In this document: positions 29,838 through 40,080 of the stretch, piece by piece | How positions within the stretch are numbered: position 1 is the first letter of the stretch | Layout of the letters: each line of letters begins with the position of its first letter | From: Nocardioides daphniae | Lineage (GTDB): Bacteria > Actinomycetota > Actinomycetes > Propionibacteriales > Nocardioidaceae | Reading direction: 5' to 3' | Length of the DNA: 64,000 nucleotides | Assembly (NCBI RefSeq): GCF_004777465.1 | Contig: NZ_CP038462.1 | Span: 2,418,001-2,482,000 of the forward strand | Notes under the pieces: generated by a model | Database searches by the model: none | Told to the model about the DNA's origin: nothing | What the model saw: the letters and a program-made list of their open reading frames with translations, nothing else | Position numbers and translations under genes: made by a program

Positions 29838-31496
29838 ATCCGCTCCGGGGCGGAGACGCCGAGCAGCTCCAGGCCGTTGGCCAGGACGGTGCGGGTGGCG
29901 GCGACCAGGAGCAGGCGGGCGGCGTGCAGGTCGCCCGGCTCCTCGTCGCCCATCGGCAGGACGCGGCAGCTGTCGTAGAACCGGTGGTAGGTGCCGGCGA
30001 GGTCCTCGAGGTAGCGGGCGACGCGGTGCGGCTCGCGCAGCTGTGCCGCGCTGGCGACGACCCGCGGGAACTCGGCCAGGGCGCGCAGCAGCTCGCCCTC
30101 CTTCTCGTGGGACAGCAGCGAGGGGTCGAAGTCGGTGCCGGCCGGGGCCAGGCCGAGGTCGGCGCCGTTGCGCAGGATCGAGCTGACGCGGGCGTGCGCG
30201 TACTGCACGTAGTAGACCGGGTTGTCGTTGCTGGCCTTGGCCCACAGGTCGAGGTCGAGGTCGATGTTGGAGTCGGAGCTGTAGCGCGCCAGGGCGTAGC
30301 GGGCGGCGTCGACGCCGATGGCACCGACCAGGTCGTCGATGGTGACGACGGTGCCGGCACGCTTGGACATGCGCATGGGCTGGCCGTCGCGCAGCAGGTT
30401 GACCATCTGGCCGATGAGGATCTCGAGGTTGGTGCCGGGGGTGTCACCGAAGGCGGCGCACATGGCCATCATCCGGCCGACGTAGCCGTGGTGGTCGGCG
30501 CCGAGCATGATCAGGCAGCGGTCGAAGCCACGCTCGCGCTTGTCGAGGTAGTAGGCGAGGTCGCCGGACAGGTAGGCGCCCTGGCCGTCGGACTTGATGA
30601 TCACCCGGTCCTTGTCGTCACCGAACTTCTCGGTGGACAGCCAGATGGCCCCGTCCTTCTCGTAGGTGTTGCCGAGCTCACCGAGGCGCGTGACCGCGCG
30701 GTCGACGGCGCCGGACTTGTGCAGCGTGTCCTCGTGGAAGTAGACGTCGAAGTCGACGCCGAAGTCGTGCAGGCTCTTCTTGATCTCGGCGAACATCATG
30801 TCGACGCCCACGGAGCGGAAGATCTCCTGCGCGGTCTCCTCGTCGGCCTCGAGCGCGTCGGGGCGCTGGGCGACGACGGCCGCGGCGATGTCGTGGATGT
30901 ACTGGCCGCCGTAGCCGTCCTCCGGCGTCGGCAGGCCCTTGGCAGCGGCGAGGAGCGAGCCGCTGAAGCGGTCGATCTGGCCGCCGTGGTCGTTGAAGTA
31001 GTACTCCCGGGTGACGACGGCGCCGGTTGGTGAAGATGCGGCCGAGCGCATCGCCCACGGCGGCCCAGCGGACCCCACCGATGTGGATCGGGCCGGTCGG
31101 GTTGGCGGAGACGAACTCGAGGTTGATCTTCTCGCCGGCGAAGGCGTCCGAGGCCCCGTACGCAGCTCCCGCGGCGACGATGTCGGCGGCGACACGGCCC
31201 TGGGCACCGGCGTCCACGGTGATGTTGAGGAAGCCCGGCCCGGCGATCTCGACGGCGGCGACGCCCTCGGTGGCCTCGAGGCGGGTCTTCACCAGCTCGG
31301 CGAAGGCGCGGGGGTTGCTGCCGGCCTTCTTGGCGAGCTGGAGCGCCACGTTGGTGGCGTAGTCGCCGTGCCCCTTCTGGCGGGGTCGCTCCACCGTCAC
31401 GTCGCTCGGCACGCCGTCGGGCAGCGTGATCGATCCGTCGGCCACGAGGCCGTTGAGTGCGTCGACGATCAGGGAGGAGAGATGCTCGGGGGTCAC
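29834..31496 (-). CDS. argS: Arginyl-tRNA synthetase (one frameshift)
   Basis: The repaired protein is about 554 residues from a GTG at 31496. The N-terminal tRNA-binding domain is followed by the class I signature [15 protein letters not shown] (HIGG variant of HIGH), the MRMSKRAG (KMSKS-type) loop, and a DALR anticodon-binding domain ending [12 protein letters not shown]. Near 31025 the frame changes (one base extra or, more likely, an AC lost from ACCAACACCGGC), joining [10 protein letters not shown] to [16 protein letters not shown]. An essential single-copy enzyme is unlikely to be truly broken, so I read it as a sequence error. Confidence 0.92.
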
Positions 31497-31633
31497 CCGC
31501 CCAGCCTATCCGCGCCGGAGACCGGACCTCTCATCGGTTTCACTCCGTGCGACCAGCGCGACCGGGGACACACCGGCACCGGGGTGGTTTCGCGGCTGTT
31601 GCGAAGGAGCGGTAGGGTTCGTGGACGCTACGG

Positions 31634-31705
31634 GCCCCCGTAGCTCAGGGGATAGAGCACCGCCCTCCGGAGGCGGGAGCGTAGGTTCGAATCCTACCGG
31701 GGGTA
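31634..31705 (+). tRNA. tRNA-Arg, anticodon CCG
   Basis: A full cloverleaf is present: acceptor 31634-31640/31698-31704 (first pair G-U), D-arm GCTC...GAGC, anticodon stem CCGCC/GGCGG with loop CTCCGGA (anticodon CCG, 31667-31669, reading CGG), 4-nt variable region, T-arm GTAGG-TTCGAAT-CCTAC and discriminator A. The CCA end is not encoded. A strong hairpin follows downstream. Confidence 0.96.
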
Positions 31706-31739
31706 CGGACCACCCAGTGGTCACGAGATCGAAGCGAGT

Positions 31740-31779
31740 ACGACGAAGGGGCAGCGCCGCGGCGCTGCCCCTTCGTCGT
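31740..31779. terminator. Strong hairpin between tRNA-Arg and the LCP gene
   Basis: A perfect 18-bp inverted repeat (31740-31757 and 31762-31779) with a CGCG loop lies between the tRNA (+) and the convergent LCP-family gene (-). On the plus strand it is followed by TTCTCG, a weak T-rich tail. Confidence 0.8.
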
Positions 31780-31813
31780 TCTCGTGGCGCCCGTGGGCGA
31801 CGTCGTACGCCTC

Positions 31814-32748
31814 TCAGCACCGCTTGATCGTGGCGTCCTTGCGGGCGTCGTTGCCGTAGCGGCGGGCCGTCGCGACGTCGGGGAAGACGACGCTGGCCGA
31901 GCCGGCCTGGCCGATGCTGCCCTTCACCACGCAGGTGGAGATCTTGTTCGCCTTCACCTGGGTGATCGCCTGGGCGATCCGGTAGAGCTCGACCGGCGAG
32001 GCGTCGGTGTGGGTGTGCTTGAGCACCGCAGCCACGCCGCCCTCGATGAAGCCCGGCTTGCGCTGCTCCGCCACGATCTTGGCGTGGATGCCGCGGATCA
32101 CCCGCTGCTGGTTGGCCGAGCGCCGCCGAAGTCACCGTCGACCAGGCCCTTGCGGATCCTGGAGAAGGCGAGGGCGTCGTACCAGCCGAGCTTGATCCTG
32201 CCGGCCCGGAAGCCCTCCTTCTTGAGGTTCACGTCGGAGAAGGCGTACGGGTTGTCGACCTGGATCGGCCCGATCTCGCGGACCATCCCCTCGACTCCCT
32301 CGAAGCGCGCCACCATCACGTAGTCGGGCTCGATCCCGATCAGTCCGGCGACCGTCCTGGCCTGCAGCTGCGGCCCGCCGAAGACCATCGCCGAGTTGAT
32401 CCGGTTGCGGCCGTGCCCGGGGATGTCGACGTAGGAGTCGCGGGCCAGGCCGATCGCGGTGGCCGCGCCGGTCTTCGTGTGGATGCCGACGAGCTGCAGC
32501 GCGTCACCACGGGTCTTGACCTTGTCCTCCCACGGGCGCGCGTCCGAGCCGATGGCCAGGATCCAGACGACGTCGGGGCTGAGGTCGACCCCCTGGGCGC
32601 GCTCGACCTTCACGAAGCTCACCTCGGTGGAGGCGACCTCGGAGTCGGGCACGACGACGGCGACGCCGGCGAGCACCGCCGCGAGCGCCGTCGTACGCAC
32701 CACTCGCCGCACCCAGCGACGTACGCGTGAGGTCTCGGGGCTGCTCAT
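31814..32748 (-). CDS. LytR-CpsA-Psr (LCP) family cell-wall ligase (one frameshift)
   Basis: The repaired protein is about 311 residues: an N-terminal membrane anchor (RVVRTTALAAVLAGVAVVV) and an extracytoplasmic LCP domain (VWILAIGSDARPWED, then GLARDSYVDIPGHGRNRINS with the conserved Arg/Asp residues). LCP enzymes attach polyprenyl-linked glycopolymers to peptidoglycan, which fits the nearby wecA. Near 32118 one base is missing; repair gives DGDFGGASANQQRVIRGIH and continues to the stop at 31814. The ATG overlaps the preceding lipoprotein stop (ATGA). Confidence 0.85.
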
Positions 32749-33326
32749 CGCTCACCCTCCGTCAGGTCGAAGCCGAAGATCTTCCAACCGTCCTCGGTCG
32801 GCGTCAGGAGCAGACGACCGCGCACCTGCACGGCCTTCTCGACCTCCCCGGTGGTGTCGTAGTCCAGGACGACGCGGGCCGTGACGCCGCGCGCCCTGCC
32901 GCCCGCGGCCAGGACGTCGTACCGCACGACCCGTCGGGTCGCGGTGACGGAGTCGACCTGCTCGCTGATCTCGGCGGCCGAGGTCAGGGCCCGGTCCTTC
33001 GCCGCCAGCGCGGCGGCGTCGGGGGTGAATCCCGCCCACGCCTCCTTGCCGATCGAGCGGGGCCACTCCCCCGCCACGTGGGCCGCGTCGATCCAGCCGT
33101 CGACGACCGGCGTGACCGCGGAGACGAGCGCGCGGCGCTGCGGCGGCCGCAGCCGTCCGCGGACGGTGGCGACCTTGGTGGTCGTCTCGATCGCCGCCGC
33201 CTTGCCACTGTCGTTGTCAGGGGTCTCGGGCTCCTCGTCACCGCTGTCTCCGGAGCAGGCCGCGAGGCTACCCAGGAGTAGGGTCAGGACCACTGCGACG
33301 GACCCTTGTCGCACTCTTCGGAACAT
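32745..33326 (-). CDS. Lipoprotein of unknown function, coupled to the LCP gene
   Basis: 193 residues from an ATG at 33326 with AAGGAG 8 nt upstream. A type II signal peptide ends in the lipobox LAAC (VVLTLLLGSLAACSGDSG), so the mature protein is probably anchored outside the membrane. The rest is an alpha/beta domain without a motif I recognise (VVDGWIDAAHVAGEWP, and a C-terminal LLLTPTEDGWKIFGFDL resembling an NTF2/Mce-associated type end). The shared start/stop with the LCP gene suggests a joint envelope role. Confidence 0.75.
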   Translation of the reverse strand: MFRRVRQGSVAVVLTLLLGSLAACSGDSGDEEPETPDNDSGKAAAIETTTKVATVRGRLRPPQRRALVSAVTPVVDGWIDAAHVAGEWPRSIGKEAWAGFTPDAAALAAKDRALTSAAEISEQVDSVTATRRVVRYDVLAAGGRARGVTARVVLDYDTTGEVEKAVQVRGRLLLTPTEDGWKIFGFDLTEGER

Positions 33327-33479
33327 TCGTGCGCTCCTTCCGGCGTCGGCACGCGTGTGTCTCGCCACAGCCTGCCCGAAACCCGACCCTGCACCCCGCA
33401 TTTGGTTCCGGGTGGGTCTAGCCTTGACCGAGACTTACTTGCACATTCAGCGCGCATACCGGAAGAGGCGAACCAAGCC

Positions 33480-36400
33480 GTGCCGCAGTCCCCCAGCTCT
33501 GACCAGCCTGCATCGACCAGCCCCAGCGCCGACTTCGGCGCCAACGAGTGGCTCGTCGAGGACATGTTCGAGCAGTACCAGAAGGACCCCAAGAGCGTCG
33601 GCCCCGAGTGGGCCGAGTACTTCGCCGGACGCGGCAAGGAGACGGCCGCCCAGGCCGCCCCCGCTGCGGCGAAGGCCGCCCCGGCCGCGCAGCAGGCCGC
33701 TCCCGCCAAGGCAGCCCCGGCACCGGTGGCGACGTCGCCGGCGACGGGCCCGACGCCGGTCGCCAAGCCGCGCCCGACGGCTGCGGCCGCCGAGCCGGCC
33801 AAGGGCACCGCCACCCCGGTGGCCAAGGACCCCGCGCCCGCCGCGAAGTCCGAGGCGAAGGACGAGCCGACGTACACGACGCTGCGTGGCATCCCCGCCG
33901 CCACCGCCAAGAACATGGACCTCTCGCTGTCCGTGCCGACGGCGACCTCGGTGCGCAACGTGCCCGTGAAGCTGATGTGGGACAACCGCACGGTCATCAA
34001 CAACCACCTCAACCGCGCCCGCGGCGGCAAGGTCTCGTTCACGCACCTGATCGGCTACGCGATCATCCGCGCGATCCGTGACTTCCCGGCGATGAACAAC
34101 ACCTACGCCGAGGTCAACGGCAAGCCGACGCTGGTCACCCCTGCGCACGTCAACTTCGGCCTGGCGATCGACCAGGTCAAGGCCGACGGCACCCGCCAGC
34201 TGGTCGCCCCCTCGATCAAGGGCTGCGAGTCGATGGACTTCGCCGGCTTCTGGACGGCCTACGAGGAGATCGTCAAGAAGGCCCGCGACAACAAGCTGGG
34301 CATGGACGACTACGCCGGCACCACGATCTCGCTGACCAACGTCGGCGGACTCGGCACCAGCCACTCCGTGCCGCGCCTGATGGCCGGCCAGGCCGCCATC
34401 TTCGGCGTCGGCTCGATGGAGTACCCGCCGGAGTTCCAGGGCGCCTCCGAGGAGACGCTGACCCGCAACGCGGTCAGCAAGATCATGACGATCACCTCGA
34501 CCTACGACCACCGCGTCATCCAGGGCGCGCAGTCGGGCGAGTTCCTCCGCCGCGTGCACCAGCTGCTCAACGGTGAGGACGGCTTCTACGACGAGATCTT
34601 CGCGTCGCTGCGCATCCCCTACCAGCCGATCCGCTGGAGCAAGGACATCGCGACCTCGCACGACGAGGACATCAGCAAGCAGGCCCGCATCCTCGAGCTG
34701 ATCCACGCCTACCGCGTGCGCGGCCACCTGATGGCCGACACCGACCCGCTGGAGTACCGCCAGCGCACCCACCCCGACCTCGAGATCGAGTCGCACGGCC
34801 TCACGCTGTGGGACCTCGACCGCGAGTTCGCGACGGGGTCGTTCGGTGGCGAGGGCAAGCGCTTCATGAAGCTGCGCGACATCCTCGGCATCCTGCGTGA
34901 CTCCTACTGCCGCACCATCGGTGTGGAGTACATGCCATCATGGACCCGGAGCAGCGTCGCTGGATCCAGGAGCGCATCGAGGTCCCGCACGAGAAGACCC
35001 CGCGCGAGGAGCAGCTCCGCATCCTGCTCAAGCTCAACCAGGCGGAGGCCTTCGAGACCTTCCTGCAGACGAAGTTCGTCGGCCAGAAGCGCTTCTCCCT
35101 CGAGGGCGGCGAGACCACCATCCCGCTGGTCGACGAGATCTGCGAGGCGGCCGCCGAGGCCGACCTCGACGAGGTCACGATCGGCATGGCGCACCGCGGA
35201 CGCCTCAACGTGCTGGCCAACATCGTCGGCAAGTCCTACTCGCAGATCTTCCGCGAGTTCGAGGGCAACATCGACCCGCGCACCGTGCAGGGCTCCGGCG
35301 ACGTGAAGTACCACCTCGGCGCCGAGGGCGAGTTCGTCGCCGGCACCGGCGACACCGTCAAGGTGTCGGTGGCTGCCAACCCCTCGCACCTCGAGGCCGT
35401 CGACCCGGTCCTGGAGGGCATCGCCCGCGCCAAGCAGGACGTGCTCGACCGCGGCTCGGAGTTCCCCGTGCTGCCGCTGCTCGTCCACGGTGACGCGGCG
35501 TTCGCCGGTCAGGGTGTCGTCGCCGAGACCCTCAACCTGTCGCAGCTGCGCGGCTACCGCACCGGTGGCACCGTGCACGTGGTCGTCAACAACCAGGTCG
35601 GCTTCACCACCTCGCCCGGCTCGTCGCGCTCGTCGCTCTACTGCACCGACGTCGCCCGCATGGTCCAGGCGCCGATCTTCCACGTGAACGGCGACGACCC
35701 GGAGGCCTGCATCCGCGTGGCCCGCCTGGCCTTCGAGTTCCGTCAGGAGTTCAACAAGGACGTCGTCATCGACCTCGTCTGCTACCGCCGCCGCGGCCAC
35801 AACGAGGGTGACGACCCGTCGTACACCCAGCCCTGATGTACGACCTCATCGAGCAGAAGCGCTCCGTGCGCAAGCTCTACACGGAGTCGCTCATCGGTCG
35901 CGGTGACATCACCGTGGAGGAGGCCGAGCAGGTGCTGCGCGACTACCAGCAGCAGCTGGAGCGCGTCTTCACCGAGGTCCGCGAGGCCACCTCGGAGCCG
36001 TCCGAGTGGACCACCGTCCCGGACTACCGGAGAAGTCGGCGGGCGCCGCCACCTCCTCAGCGGTCAGCCAGGAGGTCCTCAAGCGCATCTCCGACGCCTA
36101 CCTGACCCGCCGAGGGCTTCACCGTCCACCCGAAGGTCATGCCGCAGCTGCAGCGTCGTGCCGCCGCGATCATCGACGGCCCGATCGACTGGGGCACCGG
36201 CGAGATCCTCGCCTTCGGCTCGCTGCTCATGGAGGGCCGCCCGGTCCGCCTGGCCGGTCAGGACTCGCGCCGCGGCACGTTCGTGCAGCGCTTCGCGACG
36301 ATCATCGACCGCAAGAACGCCGACGAGTGGACCCCGCTGACCACCCTCAGCGAGGACCAGGCGAAGTTCTACGTCTACGACTCGCTGCTCTCCGAGTACG

Positions 36401-37214
36401 CAGCCCTCGGCTTCGAGTACGGCTACTCCGTGGCCCGTCCCGACGCCCTGGTCCTGTGGGAGGCGCAGTTCGGTGACTTCGTCAACGGCGCGCAGACCGT
36501 CATCGACGAGTTCATCTCCTCGGGCGAGACCAAGTGGCGCCAGCAGTCCGGCGTCGTGCTCCTCCTGCCGCACGGCTACGAGGGTCAGGGACCGGACCAC
36601 TCCTCGGCCCGCATCGAGCGCTTCCTGGCGATGTGCGCCGAGGACGCCATGGTCGTGGCCCAGCCGTCGACCCCGGCCTCGCACTTCCACCTGCTGCGGA
36701 CGCACTCGCTCGGCGAGGAGCACCGCCCGCTGGTGGTCTTCACGCCGAAGTCGATGCTGAAGCGCAAGGAGGCGGCCTCGCTGCCTTCCGACTTCACCGA
36801 CGGCACCTACCGCCCCTTCATCGGCGACGACGAGGCCGACCCCAGCAAGGTCGAGACCCTGCTGATGTGCTCGGCCGCGTCACCTGGGACCTGGTCGTGA
36901 GCGCAAGAAGCGCGACAACGGCGAGACCTTCGCCATCGGTCGGGTGGAGCAGCTGTACCCGAACCCGGTCAAGGAGATCAAGGCCGAGCTGGCCAAGTAC
37001 CCGAACCTGAAGACGGTGCGCTGGGTGCAGGACGAGCCGGAGAAACAACGGCCCGTGGCCGCACTACGCCCTCAACGTGTGGACGGAGCTGGACCTCGAG
37101 GTCGAGCCGGTCACCCGTCCCGCCTCCGCGTCGCCGTCCGTCGGCACGCTGAAGCGCCACGTGGAGGAGCAGAAGTCGCTCATGGAGAAGGCGTTCGCGC
37201 CGCACCGCGGCTGA
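33480..37214 (+). CDS. kgd: Multifunctional 2-oxoglutarate dehydrogenase E1/E2 (Kgd), eight indels
   Basis: The repaired length is about 1246 residues (M. smegmatis KGD is 1227). The GTG at 33480 begins PQSPSSDQ and then [18 protein letters not shown]. Residues 50-130 are an Ala/Pro linker; 140-365 the acyltransferase domain with the catalytic His in [15 protein letters not shown]; 370 to the end the thiamine-diphosphate E1 ([34 protein letters not shown]). It joins 2-oxoglutarate decarboxylation to succinyl transfer in the TCA cycle. The frame breaks near 34934, 35832, 36027, 36105-36111 (two missing bases), 36873, 36898 and 37043. Six single losses and one double loss or gain repair to the family sequence, mostly in C/G runs, so these look like errors. 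As written no long product exists. Confidence 0.9.
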
Positions 37215-37235
37215 CGCACGACGAGGGATCGCACC

Positions 37236-37412
37236 ATGTACTACACCGACCGCGGCATCGAGGAGCTCGAGAAGCGCCGGGGCGACGAGGAGGTCACCCT
37301 TGCCTGGCTCGCCGACCGGCTCCAGGAGTTCACCGACATCCACCCCGAGTTCTAGGTGGCGGTGGAGCGACTGGCCACCTGGCTGGCGCGTGAGGACGAT
37401 CCCGAGGACTGA
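37236..37412 (+). CDS. DUF6104-type small protein with an in-frame TAG
   Basis: 58 codons beginning MYYTDRGIEELEKRRGDEEV and ending VERLATWLAREDDPED, the conserved frame of a small actinobacterial protein family (DUF6104) of unknown function. Codon 40 is TAG (37353-37355) where the family has GAG (NPEFEVPVERL-like sequence), so a single G-to-T difference truncates it to 39 residues. The reading frame continues unbroken after the stop, so this is a recent mutation or a base-call error. It follows kgd by 21 bp, upstream of a strong terminator. Confidence 0.75.
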
Positions 37413-37437
37413 GCACGTCCTCTGAGCACGAGCACGA

Positions 37438-37477
37438 CCGCGGGGGCCGGACACCGAGAGGTGTCCGGCCCCCGCGG
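37438..37477 (+). terminator. Strong terminator after kgd and the DUF6104 gene
   Basis: A perfect 18-bp stem (37438-37455 and 37460-37477) with a GAGA tetraloop, followed by CATTTG. It is 25 bp downstream of the DUF6104 stop. Confidence 0.85.
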
Positions 37478-37495
37478 CATTTGGGCGGCACTTGA

Positions 37496-37523
37496 TTGCG
37501 GCTCTTGTCCGCGTACCTCTAAT
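37496..37523 (+). promoter_or_regulatory. Candidate promoter of the methyltransferase gene
   Basis: TTGCGG (37496-37501) and TCTAAT (37518-37523) are separated by 16 bp, resembling a housekeeping -35/-10 pair and placing transcription start about 60 nt before the ATG at 37593. Confidence 0.4.
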
Positions 37524-37592
37524 GAGGCCTTCCCGGACGGGACGCAAAACGCTACGTTCGGGTAACTTACGCCCAGACCAGGAGCAGGACGC

Positions 37593-39436
37593 ATGCCGAA
37601 GTTCCGAGCCCTTCCCGTCCTCAGCGGCCTCACCGCCGCTGGCCTCGCCCTCAACGGCAAGCGGCTGCGCGAGCGCGCGTCACACCTGCAGGGCCTGCCT
37701 CCCGCCCTTGGCCCGGTGGACACGACCAGGTGGCGGGTCGTCGGCGCCACAGGCGTGGAGCTGCACCCCGACACGCTGCCGGCCGCCGTCGCGTGGGCCG
37801 AGGAGCAGGGGCTCGACGCCGTCGACCTGGTGCCCGGCGACCTGCCCGTGGCCCGCACCCTCGACCTTCTCCGGTCGTTCGACCCCTCGACCTACCGGAC
37901 CCTCGCCACCACCCAGGGACGCACCGCCGGGCACGCCGTCGTGGTCCGCACCGAGCTGGCCGAGCGCGCCGGCCTGCCGATCGCCCCGGTCGCCCCCGCA
38001 GAGATGGTCGAGGTGGGCCGCCAGGTCAAGCGTTACGCGCCGCGCACCAGCGACCTGGCCGTCGCCCCCGCCGAGCGGGCCGTGGACCTCTCCCCCGACG
38101 AGCAGCTGAGCGTGCAGCGCGCGGTCTTCGACCGCTACGGCACCACGAACCTCACTACCCTCGGCCTGCAGCTGGCCGTGCTCGGTGGCGGCCTGCTGGC
38201 CTCGCGCCCGGCCGGGGTCGCCGCGCTGGCAGCGTACGAGGCCCAGCCTGCGGCGGTCTTCGCAGGACGTCCCGGGGGCCTGGCACCGCGCGACCTCGGG
38301 CGTTCGGTGGGTACGCGGTGGGTGCGCGACGCCGGTCGGCTCGCCGGGCTGCTGCGGGCCGACGCACCGCAGGCGGAGACGATCACGCAGAGCGACGCGC
38401 TGCGCGACGAGTACGCCGCGGAGATCGCCCGCGGCACCGAGCGCTTCTTCGAGGCCCCCGTCGACAAGTGCCGCTGGTGCGGGTCGACGGAGCTGAGCAC
38501 GCTCCTCACCACGCCCGACCTGATCCAGAACAAGCCGGGCACGTTCGCCCTCGACGAGTGCGGCTCGTGCGGCCACGTCTTCCAGAACCCGCGCCTCTCC
38601 CCCGAGGGCCTCGACTTCTACTACAAGGACTGCTACGACGGCTTAGGCGGCGCCGAGATGGAGCGGATCGCGCGACGCAGTCGACCGACTACGAAGGACG
38701 CGCCGCCCTGGTGCGCGAGCACGACCCCGCGCCCGCCCGCTGGCTCGACGTGGGCAGTGGCCACGCCCACTTCTGCCTGGTGGCCCGCGAGATGTTCCCC
38801 GGGACCTCCTTCGAGGGGCTCGACCTGGGCTCGGCGATCGACGACGCGGCGCACCGCGGGTGGATCGACCGCTCCTTCCGCGGCATGTTCCCCGACGTGG
38901 CGCCCGAGCTGGCCGGGCAGTTCGACGTGGTGAGCATGCACCACTACCTCGAGCACACCCGTGAGCCCGCCGAGGAGCTCGACGCCGCTGCCACCGCTCT
39001 GCGGCCCGGCGGCCTGCTGATGATCGAGGTGCCGAACCCCGACTGCCCGACCGGCCGCACGCTCGGGCGCTACTGGATGCCGTGGCTCCAGCCGCAGCAC
39101 CAGCAGTTCGTCTCCATGGACCGCCTCCAGCAAGCCCTGGAGGAGCGCGGCTTCACCGTCCTGGAGCGGCACACCACCAAGCCCACCCCCGGCTTCGACA
39201 CCGTCGCCGCCGCCTGGCTGCTGTCGGGCCACCTCGCGCCCCGCCTGTGGATGCCGTGGCGACGTCGCCCCACGGCCCTCGACCGGGCAGTGCGGACCGG
39301 CGTGGTGGCGGCGACCGTGCCCGCCGCAGTCGTCGCCGCGGTGGGCATGGAGGTCGCCAGCCAGGTCTCGGGCGCCCAGGACACCGGCAGCGCCTTCCGG
39401 ATGCTGGCGCGCCTGGCCGCACCGGCCTCCGCCTGA
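37593..39436 (+). CDS. SAM-dependent methyltransferase with N-terminal unknown domain and zinc ribbon (one frameshift)
   Basis: The repaired protein is about 614 residues; AGGAGC stands just before the ATG. Residues 1-280 are an alpha/beta region I cannot name (LPAAVAWAEEQGLDAVDLVP). Residues 285-335 hold two CxxC knuckles (CRWCGSTELSTLL and CGSCGHVFQNPRL), the ribbon typical of C-methyltransferase-like proteins. Residues 375-520 are a class I methyltransferase (RWLDVGSGHAHFC as motif I, then HHYLEHTREPAEEL and EVPNPD). The C-terminal 90 residues include a hydrophobic stretch. One base is lost near 38677. Substrate is unknown; sugar or envelope-glycan modification is a guess. Confidence 0.8.
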
Positions 39437-39450
39437 CGCGGCCGGCGCGG

Positions 39451-40080
39451 TCACACCAGAAGCAGCTCCAAGGCCTCGGCCGTGCGTACGCCGGACCGCA
39501 GCGCGCACTGGTCGTGGCAGGGCAGCGCGGCGACCCGGGGACCGTCAGGGGTCGCGACCACGGCGACGTCGACCTCCCGGCGCGGCGCGGTGGTGGTCTC
39601 GCTGGCCAGCCGCTGCGGCTCGTGCCCCAGATGGAGCACGACGCCGGGCTCCGGCCCGCCCGGCGGCCGCATCCCCAGGGCCAGCATCGCGCCCTCGAGC
39701 GCCGCGGCGTCGGCCAGCGCGGTGCCCACGGGCGTACGACGGACGAGGAAGACCGCGAACCGGGCAGCCTCGGCCTCGAAGTAGAGGCCGTGCGGGAGGT
39801 GGCCGGCCCAGAACTCGCGCACCCGCTCGGCCAGCTCGTCGGGGTCGCCGACCCCGAACGTGAGCGGCATCAGGGTGAGCAGCTTGGTGAAGCGCCAGCC
39901 GTGGTGCAACGTGCGGGTGAGCCGCATGCCGGGGTCGCTCGCCTGGCTGACGAGGCGCTCACGCTCGACGTCGGTGAGCTGCTCCCCCAACTCACCGAGC
40001 TCCCCGCGGGCGATCCGGGCTGCCTGCTCCCGGTCCAGGACCAGCGCAGCCTGGAGCCGCTGGAACGCCTGGAGGGTCAT
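39451..40080 (-). CDS. Putative MNIO partner protein (unknown family)
   Basis: The protein has 209 residues. Its ATG overlaps the MNIO stop (ATGA), so the two are translated together. The N-terminal 130 residues are helical (LQAFQRLQAALVLDREQAAR, then LTRTLHHGWRFTKLLTLMP and PDELAERVREFWAGHLPHGL). This loosely recalls the helical DUF2063-type proteins that accompany DUF692 enzymes and bind the precursor peptide, but I cannot claim homology. The C-terminal 80 residues are beta-rich (GVVLHLGHEPQRLA, VDVAVVATPDGPRVAALPC) with two Cys near the end (LPCHDQCAL). The inferred role is peptide recognition or delivery. Confidence 0.75.
   Translation of the reverse strand: MTLQAFQRLQAALVLDREQAARIARGELGELGEQLTDVERERLVSQASDPGMRLTRTLHHGWRFTKLLTLMPLTFGVGDPDELAERVREFWAGHLPHGLYFEAEAARFAVFLVRRTPVGTALADAAALEGAMLALGMRPPGGPEPGVVLHLGHEPQRLASETTTAPRREVDVAVVATPDGPRVAALPCHDQCALRSGVRTAEALELLLV

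Noticed and set aside
28422..30245. Long N-terminal extension of diaminopimelate decarboxylase (607 residues)
   Set aside because: The extra 136 codons lie inside argS in another frame, are Arg/Pro-rich and unlike the family; the GTG at 29837 overlapping the argS stop is the better start.
31634..31827. Protein-coding frame across the tRNA-Arg and its hairpin
   Set aside because: It overlaps a clear tRNA and a terminator; the open frame has no family signal or ribosome-binding site.
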